Shown here: piece after piece, positions 50,537 through 59,554 of the stretch
Position numbering within the stretch: position 1 is the first letter of the stretch
Layout: the number at the start of each line of letters is the position of its first letter
From: Glaciecola sp.
GTDB taxonomy: Bacteria > Pseudomonadota > Gammaproteobacteria > Enterobacterales > Alteromonadaceae
Reading direction: 5' to 3'
Length of the DNA stretch: 64,000 nt
Assembly (NCBI GenBank): GCA_029246415.1
Contig: JAQWNF010000024.1
Coordinates: 1-64,000 of the forward strand
Notes under the pieces: model-generated
Told to the model about the DNA's origin: nothing
Database searches by the model: none
The model's input: the letters and a program-made list of their open reading frames with translations, nothing else
Program-made: the position numbers and the translations under genes

Positions 50537-50758
50537 GGAAATCTCCGTATATTTTAAACTTGTCCATTACATCATTGACGCCACCATTAGCGTGAAATCA
50601 GTACTGTCGAGACCACTTTGTTTAGTTTGTCATCTCGCCAAATAGTGAGGTTTTATTCTGCCTACAACAACTTATCGACGAGATGCAAATTTACTAAAAC
50701 ATTTTTTTCAAAAAATCCATAATTAATTAAAAACGCCCTTTATTAACAATAAAAAATA

Positions 50759-51595
50759 CTATTGAAGTGTCACTTCTTTTTGAGCTAATACTTGCCCACT
50801 GAATTCTTTTTTGCCCTCGAAAACGACTGTTAAACTACCCTTGCTATTCTCTGGAATGGGCGTGTGCCAAATCAATTCTTTTGTTTGTGTTGGACTATCA
50901 TTATAAAAACTAAAATCATTTAATGTACCAACATTGATCGAGTTATTACTTCCAAAAGGTATGTAATAAGCATTTAGGCTTCCAGTACTACTAATATTAC
51001 CTTTTTGAGATAGTTTCACTAGTAACTGACGCATATTGGGCTTTTCTGGTACTGGATTGATCACCACTTCCTCTATCTGCGTTTCGATACTTGCTTCTCC
51101 ATTACGTAGTAGCACTGGAACAGAATAGCTCATCAATAAATTCAACTTCATCAACATACCTTTACTTGGTGAGCGGTTATCATTGCTGCGATCTATAGGG
51201 AGTGCGGTAAACAATAGATGTGAACGATATTCTTGTTCAGGCATATTGGCTTTTCTTCGCGCCAATACTTTTACGACTTGACGCTCTCCGGGCCCTAAAG
51301 TGACTTGACGAGGGGTGAAACGCAGGTATGGGCTGGCAATTGGAAAACTTTGCTTTTCTTCATCAGTTAGCATCACGTAGTTGCCATTCTCATCTACGCG
51401 CTTCTCTTCCCAACCCATACGGTAACTTTTAGTTTCGTTACCTGAGTTGATTAAAGTGATAGATTGCACACGCTCTCTGTCACTAAACGCTACGCGAGTA
51501 GGCGAGATCAACAAGTTTGCTAATGCCGTATCACTGAATACGAACATCGCCAATAACGCACACGTGCTTTGTTTCAATAGTAAAGGTAATTTCAT
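50759..51595 (-). CDS. Periplasmic pilus chaperone (PapD-like)
   Basis: LLISPTRVAFSDRERVQSITLINSGNETKSYRMGWEE...SPYLRFTPRQVTLGPGERQVVKVLARRK. Confidence 0.85.
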   Translation of the reverse strand: MKLPLLLKQSTCALLAMFVFSDTALANLLISPTRVAFSDRERVQSITLINSGNETKSYRMGWEEKRVDENGNYVMLTDEEKQSFPIASPYLRFTPRQVTLGPGERQVVKVLARRKANMPEQEYRSHLLFTALPIDRSNDNRSPSKGMLMKLNLLMSYSVPVLLRNGEASIETQIEEVVINPVPEKPNMRQLLVKLSQKGNISSTGSLNAYYIPFGSNNSINVGTLNDFSFYNDSPTQTKELIWHTPIPENSKGSLTVVFEGKKEFSGQVLAQKEVTLQ

Positions 51596-51652
51596 GGTGT
51601 TTCTTCCTTGATTAAAATTTCTGTATCAATATTCTTATTTAATGTTTATAAA

Positions 51653-52123
51653 TTAATAACTAACAGTTAACTTGAGTTGGTGTGTGTAGGTAGTGTCAAC
51701 AAAGTGATTCACACCAGAACCTGATGTCGTCAGCTTACCGCCAAATGGGACCACCGCGCTCCCATCGCTCTCTGTATATATCCGCTGAGTGACGTGAATT
51801 TGTTCTAGCGTGAAAACTTCACTCGAATATTTTTCAGCAAACGATTGTCCTTGTAAGATATGCGGTGTGATATGTAATTCGACATGTTGATAAAAGTCAG
51901 TCAATTCCATCACGCCTACCTCACCTACCGAGATAATATGAATATTATTCGACGAGCTAACTTGTCCGTACTGATTAATATTAATAAATCCAGGTGTATT
52001 ATTATTGGCGATGACAATATTCCCCATGCTTAATGGTTGTATTAGTTCTATTTCTTGCCCATCTGCAACCGACAAGTTTACCAGTAGAAGGCTTACTGCA
52101 AATACATCACGATAGAGACCCAC
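51653..52123 (-). CDS. Putative minor subunit/adhesin, DUF4402-like
   Basis: Signal peptide; IELIQPLSMGNIVIANNNTPGFININQYGQVSSSNNIHIIS; C-terminal HQLKLTVSY; inside the chaperone-usher operon. Confidence 0.5.
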   Translation of the reverse strand: MGLYRDVFAVSLLLVNLSVADGQEIELIQPLSMGNIVIANNNTPGFININQYGQVSSSNNIHIISVGEVGVMELTDFYQHVELHITPHILQGQSFAEKYSSEVFTLEQIHVTQRIYTESDGSAVVPFGGKLTTSGSGVNHFVDTTYTHQLKLTVSY

Positions 52124-52140
52124 GTTATCCCCTCCTATAT

Positions 52141-53151
52141 TTATAATGCTTCACCACTAAAATCCGTTACTCTGCAGTATTGTTTATTTTGGCGCACTTG
52201 TTGGCAAAATGCTTTAGCACCTAACTTGGTATCGTAAGGACCAACTCGTAAGCTATAAAACACCTGATTTTGAACGGCGACTTGTTTTACCACTGCCCCC
52301 TTATTACAGATAAATGGGTATTTTTTCGCTACATCATCCCACGCTTTAGTCAAAAAGCTCTCTTGCTTAAACGATGAAACATTTACGCCATATACACTTT
52401 TATCAGGTGCGACTTCTGTGGGTCTACACTCTTGATATGCTCGTTCAATAATATCTTTTGCGATGAGCTGCGTTTGTTCGCCACCTATATCTTGTGAGCG
52501 TGCAGTATTTTGTTCAGATACTGTTGAAGATTTAAAAGCATTAGCCACTGGACTTCCTGCTGCAGCCGCTTGTAAACCTACAGTTTGTACTTTTACCTGA
52601 TTGATTGGTTTTATGGGAGGTACGACCTTAGCGACGATAGTTTCTGGTGAGTTCGGTTCTGTTATAGCATTCGTACTGGGAGTATTTATAGTGGGAGTAA
52701 CAGCGGGTACCAGCTCTTCGCTCATATCTGATTCAGCAACAATACTGGTATCTGACGCCACACTATTTAACTCCACAGTATTATCAACCACGACAGGCTC
52801 AATGACTTCGCTTTCATCTAATGGTTTAACATCTGTTACTGGTTTAATTTCAGCTTTCGCTACTTGTACGCCATCATCATCTTGAAATCTTGCAATCTGG
52901 GTCACCAGTGTTCTTAGATCTGATTCAAGGGCCACTAATCGCTCAATCGCAGGGCGAGCAGCTTCATAATCAGCTATATGCGATTCAAGCTGTTCTTTCA
53001 TAATCTGTTGTTTAAGTGCAAGGTTTAACCCACCTTCAGCCGGTTTAGGTGTTGATTCGCATCCTGACATCGTCAACATGAGTAACATCAACGCCAACAA
53101 CCGACGTTGCCCAGCATTAAAAATATGAGTGTTCATCGTTTTCTTCCTCAT
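52141..53151 (-). CDS. Lipoprotein with C-terminal SPOR-like domain
   Basis: LTMSGCESTPKP lipobox; C-terminal VKQVAVQNQVFYSLRVGPYDTKLGAKAFCQQVRQNKQYCRVTDF; ATGA overlap with usher. Confidence 0.7.
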   Translation of the reverse strand: MRKKTMNTHIFNAGQRRLLALMLLMLTMSGCESTPKPAEGGLNLALKQQIMKEQLESHIADYEAARPAIERLVALESDLRTLVTQIARFQDDDGVQVAKAEIKPVTDVKPLDESEVIEPVVVDNTVELNSVASDTSIVAESDMSEELVPAVTPTINTPSTNAITEPNSPETIVAKVVPPIKPINQVKVQTVGLQAAAAGSPVANAFKSSTVSEQNTARSQDIGGEQTQLIAKDIIERAYQECRPTEVAPDKSVYGVNVSSFKQESFLTKAWDDVAKKYPFICNKGAVVKQVAVQNQVFYSLRVGPYDTKLGAKAFCQQVRQNKQYCRVTDFSGEAL

Positions 53152-56100
53152 GGTATTTCAACTTTGTGTGTGATTATTTCACACGCTATTCCTTGTTGTT
53201 CAAGCGCATTACATTGCTCAAACGCGTATTGTTTGTTTTGGTACAACCCCACACCTAAATAATCACCTTGCTGCGGATCATCATCATTGAAAAAAAAGGG
53301 CTCATTTAACATTGCTTTAGATTCATCACTTGTCGAACGTAATAATATTTGCCAGTAAGTTTGCATGATATCAGGTGTATTAAACTGACCTAGTGTGACT
53401 GCGTACTGTGCATCGTATTGTTTGGCATTAAGCATAAAATCGACACCACTGATCAAATCACCTTTTGCGCTGAGTGTGATTGGAATATCCTGAACAGGTT
53501 TTGCATCTCTAGCACGTAAATACTCATCGTCTACTTCTATGTGGTAATCACCAGGTAAAATATCTAAGAACAAATAATATCCGTCATATTCACTCGAAAT
53601 GCTTTGTACTAACTCACCATCGCTATTAATTAAATTAAGGGTTACGTATGCAAGCTGACGTTGGTTATCATATGCGTCAGTGAAAAAAACATTGCCTTCG
53701 ATTTCACTCGACATAGTGACCGGTATTGAAACTTCATTAATAAAGCCACTTCGACCACGTACCGCAAACCCTTTTTCAAGTTGCATCATAAATGGATCCG
53801 GTAAAGTATCTCGGTGAACAATAATATCTGTGACCACGCTGTCACGAATACCAGTAATACCAGCCACACCATCCTCGTTGGTTACCGCCCGACGTGTCGC
53901 TTGAGGCGCAGAGACTTTTACATTAGGTAGCGGTTCGTCATTTTCATCAAACACGCCATTGAGGTTATTATCTAAAAAAACGAGGGCAACTACAGTACCA
54001 GCACTTGTCAAACTGCGTCGATTCATTACCATGGTTTTAGCATCATCAACCAATCCCATCCCAAAACGGATATTCATACTAGAATTCCATCCCAAAATAT
54101 CGGAGTAGTTAAAATATGAAGATAATGAAAAGCTATCATGTCGCCAATTGATGTTTAAAGAGGTTTGTCCCGTCTTGTTTTCCAAATTACGTGATAAAGT
54201 CAAACGCGATTTGATATTGTTAGTGATATTGTAATTGAGCTGAGCGGAGAGCTGTTCAACATTCCACGTATCAAAATCAAACTGCGATTGCATATTCACG
54301 TCTACTTGGCCAATTTTGCGTGATACGTTTAAGCTACCAGATACATAATTTGAGCTATCATCGCCAAATTCGTCATCATTAAATGGTTGTGTATCATCAT
54401 CAACGCGATTAACAATCACGCCCAAATTTACGTTAGTTCCATATAGTCGACTACCAAACCGACTGCTTAGCCGTTTAGTAATAATGTCATTAACATTGCT
54501 ATTAATCGTAAAGTCATTTTGATAATTGAGATTTATATCACCAATCAATGGAAAGCCACCACTGGCCGATAGGAGTAAATTGCTAGCTGAATTGGTTTGT
54601 TGAATATCATTTTCATCTATGAACTCAGCTTGAGAATGTGAGACACTCGCAGATAGTGCGTGTTTTTTGAAACTGGTTCTCAATGAAGCATTAACCGATT
54701 TTTGTCCCGCATCAGTTCCTGTAAAGCTCAACCCCATGAGTAATTGATTCAACCATTGGGTATTTAACCCAACATTAAATAACTGTAAGTCCGTATCGCC
54801 ACCAAAACGATTTTCATACCCGGCACGAATCGCTAATGAAGGGGTGAGACTTTTTTCGTAATAACTACTTAGTAATGACCCATTTTTAATATCAGTATCA
54901 AGCTTATCGATATTAAGCATACTGTTATCTAAATCGGTTAACGATAATCCAAACAGTCCTTTTTTAGATTGCAACGTTTGGGTCACTATTCTTTCTATAA
55001 TCTTTGAATCCACCTGCCCTTGTGGTCCATAAAATTTCAACTCAAACGTGTTTTTTCCATAAAATAGTGGGATATCTTTAAACTCATATCGCCCAGTATC
55101 CACGGCAATCTGTCGTTCGATTAAGATCCCATTGCGGTATAGCTCAACATCCCAGTCCGTTTGTATTGGTCCTTGTAATGTTGTGACATCGATATCTTGC
55201 TCTGAATTGTTCGAGCGGTTTGTAAATGCAATACCTCTAGATAGGCCACCTGTCGAACTCAACCCTCCACGGACTGATTGCACATCACCAAATTCGATTT
55301 CAGTGATCCCTGTATTAAGTATCGAACCATTGAGAGCTTTTCTCGAAAAATTAAGTGACGCACTCTCCAAACCGGATTGATTAGACCCTCTTAAAAAAAA
55401 CTCACTACGCATAAACGCAAGATCACGCGCTCCTAAAGCGGAATAACCAAACGAAGTAGTACTATTGCCATGGCTCGCATTGAGTACCACGTCCATGGTT
55501 TGTGGGGACAGTAACTGATAATCGGCGTCTTTGGGCGTAAATTGCGCAGCCTGACGACCATATCCTTTATTGATTTTGTTATTTTTTCTGGCGTAACGTA
55601 ACTGTACTGGCAGCGGTGAACTGGCAGTTAAAATACACTTTAAGTTAATAAAGTCATACTCAAGTGTTAATCCAAACCACTGTGCTAATAATTCACCATT
55701 AATATAAATATCATCAAACTCGATTTGGTAATCATCTTGTTGTAGCTCTGATTGCACCCCGTTGATTTCTACAGTAACACTTTCAGCGCTACCGTCTTCG
55801 GGTCGATTGATGCTGAGTGAAAATAAATTCGCTTCTTTTATAAACCAACCGGTATATTCTGTCTGTTTGGCATTGACCTCAATAGCAAAATCCAAAGCGG
55901 TCTGAAATTCGTTTAATCCCAACCGTAATCCGTTTTGGTATTTATATGAGAATAACTCTCCGAGCTTCAGATTATCGATAATGATTGCAAAAATAAGCTC
56001 TTCGCCGTCTTTAAATCGTTTACTCGGATCTTTTAGCAACGGCGCTATGGGAATATCTTGTGTGATGGTTTTGTATTTATCGTTTAATCGGTATAACGCC

Positions 56101-56249
56101 TCTAAAAACTCGGCTTTTTGTGACTCTTGAAGCGGTAATTCTGACACTTCCTCACCGTGCACGTCAGACACACTGAAACACAGCGTCGATAGGCATAAAC
56201 CCAACAACACTATGTTTTTCAATGTATTAACCGAACTAAACACCATCAC
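53148..56249 (-). CDS. Outer membrane usher-like protein with Cna/SdrD-like domains and SPOR-like C-terminus
   Basis: Beta-barrel with plug (TDWDVELYRNGILIERQIAVDTGRYEFKDIPLFYGKNTFELKFYGPQGQ), VALVFLDNNLNGVFDENDEPLPNVKV, C-terminal YAVTLGQFNTPD...GVGLYQNKQYAFEQCNALEQQGIACEIITHKVEIP. Confidence 0.8.
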   Translation of the reverse strand: MMVFSSVNTLKNIVLLGLCLSTLCFSVSDVHGEEVSELPLQESQKAEFLEALYRLNDKYKTITQDIPIAPLLKDPSKRFKDGEELIFAIIIDNLKLGELFSYKYQNGLRLGLNEFQTALDFAIEVNAKQTEYTGWFIKEANLFSLSINRPEDGSAESVTVEINGVQSELQQDDYQIEFDDIYINGELLAQWFGLTLEYDFINLKCILTASSPLPVQLRYARKNNKINKGYGRQAAQFTPKDADYQLLSPQTMDVVLNASHGNSTTSFGYSALGARDLAFMRSEFFLRGSNQSGLESASLNFSRKALNGSILNTGITEIEFGDVQSVRGGLSSTGGLSRGIAFTNRSNNSEQDIDVTTLQGPIQTDWDVELYRNGILIERQIAVDTGRYEFKDIPLFYGKNTFELKFYGPQGQVDSKIIERIVTQTLQSKKGLFGLSLTDLDNSMLNIDKLDTDIKNGSLLSSYYEKSLTPSLAIRAGYENRFGGDTDLQLFNVGLNTQWLNQLLMGLSFTGTDAGQKSVNASLRTSFKKHALSASVSHSQAEFIDENDIQQTNSASNLLLSASGGFPLIGDINLNYQNDFTINSNVNDIITKRLSSRFGSRLYGTNVNLGVIVNRVDDDTQPFNDDEFGDDSSNYVSGSLNVSRKIGQVDVNMQSQFDFDTWNVEQLSAQLNYNITNNIKSRLTLSRNLENKTGQTSLNINWRHDSFSLSSYFNYSDILGWNSSMNIRFGMGLVDDAKTMVMNRRSLTSAGTVVALVFLDNNLNGVFDENDEPLPNVKVSAPQATRRAVTNEDGVAGITGIRDSVVTDIIVHRDTLPDPFMMQLEKGFAVRGRSGFINEVSIPVTMSSEIEGNVFFTDAYDNQRQLAYVTLNLINSDGELVQSISSEYDGYYLFLDILPGDYHIEVDDEYLRARDAKPVQDIPITLSAKGDLISGVDFMLNAKQYDAQYAVTLGQFNTPDIMQTYWQILLRSTSDESKAMLNEPFFFNDDDPQQGDYLGVGLYQNKQYAFEQCNALEQQGIACEIITHKVEIP

Positions 56250-56327
56250 TGTCCTTGCGATTACGCCGTCAACAAAGAGTCATTTTTTCGACAAAATGAC
56301 GTCATTGATCTTCCTTCACGGATTATT

Positions 56328-56343
56328 TGCAATAATCACACCA
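56328..56343 (-). promoter_or_regulatory. Candidate sigma-54-type promoter upstream of usher operon
   Basis: Minus strand TGGtgtGATTATTGCA: GG/GC elements at correct spacing, three mismatches in -24 element. Confidence 0.4.
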
Positions 56344-56433
56344 AGATGAACATATGTATTTATAGATTAGGACGAGGTGACAAATCGAAGGTACATGTAA
56401 TTTGGGTGCGCGTTGGCGTGAAATCGCAGACAT

Positions 56434-56459
56434 AAAAAAACCACCCAAAAGGGTGGTTC
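56434..56459 (-). terminator. Terminator of tRNA-Ser/tRNA-Arg transcript
   Basis: Minus strand CGAACCACCCTTTTGGGTGGTTTTTT. Confidence 0.85.
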
Positions 56460-56468
56460 GTTTATAGT

Positions 56469-56545
56469 TGGCGCGTGCGGAAGGATTCGAACCTCCGACC
56501 GCCTGGTTCGTAGCCAGGTACTCTATCCAGCTGAGCTACGCACGC
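56469..56545 (-). tRNA. tRNA-Arg (ACG anticodon)
   Basis: GCGTGCGTAGCTCAGCTGGATAGAGTACCTGGCTACGAACCAGGCGGTCGGAGGTTCGAATCCTTCCGCACGCGCCA. Confidence 0.97.
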
Positions 56546-56586
56546 GCACTAAAACTTGTTCGTTGTACTCTTCAACCATTTAAACA

Positions 56587-56678
<92 letters not shown>

Positions 56679-56843
56679 ACAACGAGGAGTCGCATTCTAC
56701 TCGACCCAGTTGATAAGTCAATGCTTTAACTAAACAAAATATTAAAAAAATGCAATCTCTTCATTTTTTGTTTATTAAACCGTCAAAACAATGCTTATTG
56801 CACAGAAATCTAAGGATAAAGGATAGGAGTCACGTATTTAATT

Positions 56844-56897
56844 TTTTCCCTATGATTTTCGAGACCTGTTAAGTGGTCTTAAAAATCATAGGGAATA
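56844..56897. repeat. Long compound inverted repeat (12 bp + 5 bp arms)
   Basis: CCCTATGATTTT-cg-AGACC-tgttaagt-GGTCT-ta-AAAATCATAGGG. Confidence 0.85.
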
Positions 56898-57119
56898 AAA
56901 AGGCTGTATGCTAACTAATGCCGTCTATTGGCTATCGAATACAAAGCTGCTCTACTCGACCACTTCCACAAACCCAATAGACCTTACATAAACTCTACGT
57001 ACCTGACACAACCGACACACTTTATTACGTTATGGGTAGGCCAGTTTTACCGTCAGCATATTCCCAAGATAGACTTTCGCAACTAGTATTAATCCACCAA
57101 TCACAAACCAAGGCCGCTC

Positions 57120-57374
57120 ATGAAAGCGATTAGACCGATTTTGGTACAAAGCTCAACGAGTATCTCAGAGCTAAAAAAGAACCCTAGAGCCGTTATTCAA
57201 CAAGGTGAGGGCTTTCCCGTAGCGGTATTAAACAGAAATAAACCGGAGTTTTATTGTGTGCCAGAGGCATTATTTGAAAAGATGACGGATCAGTTAGAAA
57301 ATATGCAACTACTTAGGTTAGTAGCTCAGCGACACAGTCAACCTGAGAGTGAGATCAACATTGGACATTTATAA
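57120..57374 (+). CDS. Phd/YefM (StbD/RelB)-like antitoxin
   Basis: VQSSTSISELKKNPRAVIQQGEGFPVAVLNRNKPEFYCVPEALFEKM. Confidence 0.9.
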   Translation: MKAIRPILVQSSTSISELKKNPRAVIQQGEGFPVAVLNRNKPEFYCVPEALFEKMTDQLENMQLLRLVAQRHSQPESEINIGHL

Positions 57375-57627
57375 ATTAATATTTAAAAAAGAAGCCCTAG
57401 AAGAATGGCTGCAATGTGAAGCCTTTGTCCAACGCCAATTTAAACATCAATTAAAAGCGCGCTTATCAATGCCTAAAAGAGGGGCTGATAGGCTAGATGA
57501 ACGCACTCAATCCTATAAAATCACGCTAACACAGTCACAATACAGACTAGTGTATCAAGTGAGGGATGGCGCACAAGAAATAGCGATTATTGCTATCACT
57601 CACCGCGCTTTTCATCATCTTTGGTAA
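57349..57627 (+). CDS. RelE/StbE-like toxin
   Basis: YKLIFKKEALEEWLQCEAFVQRQFKHQLKARL...DRLDERTQSYKITLTQSQYRLVYQVRDGAQEIAIIAITHR. Confidence 0.9.
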   Translation: MRSTLDIYKLIFKKEALEEWLQCEAFVQRQFKHQLKARLSMPKRGADRLDERTQSYKITLTQSQYRLVYQVRDGAQEIAIIAITHRAFHHLW

Positions 57628-58384
57628 ATTCTGCGTCAACATCGTTTTCAGGATCACCCACAACGTCTTCTAGGCGCACTTTATCAACGCTTCTGAAAGT
57701 ATTAACAGGTCCTGCTAGAGCATATAATGCAAATACAATAAACAATACCAGCGCAGGCTCTGTAGCAACAACTACAAACACGAGCATCACAATCAATAAT
57801 GCAACAAACGGGACTTTACCCGCCCAATTGACTTCTTTAAACGAGTTATATTTAAAGTTACTGACCATTAGTAACCCACTTAACGCAGTAATACCGGCCA
57901 GTACCCAACTCATATAATCTGAAGCCAAAGAATATTCTTGTGCAACCCATACAAAACCAGCTACGACACCAGCGGCAGCTGGGCTTGCTAATCCTTGGAA
58001 AAAGCGTTGATCAGCAATGCCTACTTGCGTATTAAAACGCGCTAAACGCAACGCACCTCCGGCTACATAAATAAATGCCGCAAGCCAGCCGAGTTTACCT
58101 AAGTCAGCAAATCCCCAGTTATAAGCGACTAATGCAGGAGCGACACCAAATGACACCATATCTGCCATGGAGTCATATTCAGCACCAAACTCACTTTGTG
58201 TGTTCGTGATCCGTGCGACACGACCATCCAAGCCATCAAAAATCATCGCAATAAATATAGCAATAGCAGCCGCTTCAAAACGACCATTCATACTCGCAAC
58301 AACTGCGTAAAAGCCAGAAAACAAGCCTGCGGTCGTTAATAAATTAGGAAGAAGGTAGATACCTTTCTTTGGAACAGGGGACAT
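57596..58384 (-). CDS. pssA: CDP-diacylglycerol--serine O-phosphatidyltransferase
   Basis: FDGLDGRVARITNTQSEFGAEYDSMADMVSFGVAPA: CDP-alcohol phosphatidyltransferase motif DG-x2-AR...G-x3-D-x3-D. Confidence 0.95.
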   Translation of the reverse strand: MSPVPKKGIYLLPNLLTTAGLFSGFYAVVASMNGRFEAAAIAIFIAMIFDGLDGRVARITNTQSEFGAEYDSMADMVSFGVAPALVAYNWGFADLGKLGWLAAFIYVAGGALRLARFNTQVGIADQRFFQGLASPAAAGVVAGFVWVAQEYSLASDYMSWVLAGITALSGLLMVSNFKYNSFKEVNWAGKVPFVALLIVMLVFVVVATEPALVLFIVFALYALAGPVNTFRSVDKVRLEDVVGDPENDVDAEFTKDDEKRGE

Positions 58385-58550
58385 AATTCAATCTCGTCTA
58401 GTTGATGCCGATAATGTAACACAAGTGGTTGAGTAAATTAATATTGTGTTTAGGTAATTGTAAGATAAATGTCTGATTCTTTTACACTTAACGGATCAAT
58501 AAGCCCGAAGATAACAGTTAACCCATTGATTACTAATCACTTTAAAACTA

Positions 58551-58566
58551 TGGAACAATGTTTGCA
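58551..58566 (+). promoter_or_regulatory. Candidate sigma-54 promoter of the PEP-CTERM gene
   Basis: TGGaACAATGTTTGCA: one mismatch to TGGCAC-N5-TTGCA, 78 nt before ATG. Confidence 0.7.
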
Positions 58567-58643
58567 ATCTTTTGAACAGCTGGTTAATTATGCGTGATTG
58601 AACAGTGACATACTTCAATTAAAACTAAGATAAGGATAGTCCT

Positions 58644-59462
58644 ATGAACTTTTTTAAACGTTCAGTGACAGTCATAGCCACATTTGGTGCACTTTCGTTA
58701 GCTGCTCCAGCTGCATTTGCGGGATATAACGTCATTGATTTTGACAAAACGGACACAGGTGCGAACATCTCAGATGGGCGCATTATAGATAATGAGTACC
58801 TCACTAATTTTGGTGTGACTATTTCCGGTTGTAACTGGCGTGGAACGGCAACAACTCACCAAATGAAAAACAATAAATGTACTTCTAATGACATTGCAAA
58901 CAACCAAGTTGCGTTTGATACCAATAATTCACACAGCTGGGACAATGATTTAGAGTTTAATAACCCACATAATGATTATAGTAGTGAATACACAGCTCTT
59001 AACATTGGTGATTATCAAGGTTCAAGCAAGCCAAATAACATCTTGATTATTCAAGAAGATTGGAAACAACATTGTGATGCCGTTGAATGTGAAAATCCAA
59101 ATGATGAAGGTGCACAACCAGCTGGTTTCTTCCAATTTGATTTCGACCAATTAGTGGATATCGTTAGCATTGACTTCTTTGATATTGAAGAAGGTACAAA
59201 TAGCTGGAAAAACAGAATTTCTTTCTATGAAGGCAACACTGAAAAATCTTTCGGTAACGTCCCACAAACAGGTGATGGTAGCTACGAGCGCGTTGCGTTC
59301 AATGCTGTTGGCATCGACCGCTTAGTGATCAGAATGCCTGGCTCTGGTGCTATTGATAACCTAGTATTCCGAACTGGACATGCTGATGTACCAGCTCCAG
59401 CATCGCTTGCAGTTTTATTATTAGGCATAGTCGCCTTAAGTTTCCGCAAGATCCGCGGATAA
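58644..59462 (+). CDS. PEP-CTERM sorting-signal secreted protein
   Basis: Signal peptide; C-terminal VPAPASLAVLLLGIVALSFRKIRG (Pro-Ala-Ser, TM, basic tail). Confidence 0.85.
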   Translation: MNFFKRSVTVIATFGALSLAAPAAFAGYNVIDFDKTDTGANISDGRIIDNEYLTNFGVTISGCNWRGTATTHQMKNNKCTSNDIANNQVAFDTNNSHSWDNDLEFNNPHNDYSSEYTALNIGDYQGSSKPNNILIIQEDWKQHCDAVECENPNDEGAQPAGFFQFDFDQLVDIVSIDFFDIEEGTNSWKNRISFYEGNTEKSFGNVPQTGDGSYERVAFNAVGIDRLVIRMPGSGAIDNLVFRTGHADVPAPASLAVLLLGIVALSFRKIRG

Positions 59463-59482
59463 CCTAATATAGCAAGACACTA

Positions 59483-59519
59483 AAAACGGTGTTGCTGGGA
59501 GCAGCGCCGTTTTTTTTTA
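59483..59519 (+). terminator. Rho-independent terminator
   Basis: AAAAACGGTGTTGCTgggAGCAGCGCCGTTTTTTTTT. Confidence 0.9.
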
Positions 59520-59554
59520 CACAATTTGTCAGAATTTGATACAGGATGTAACAA

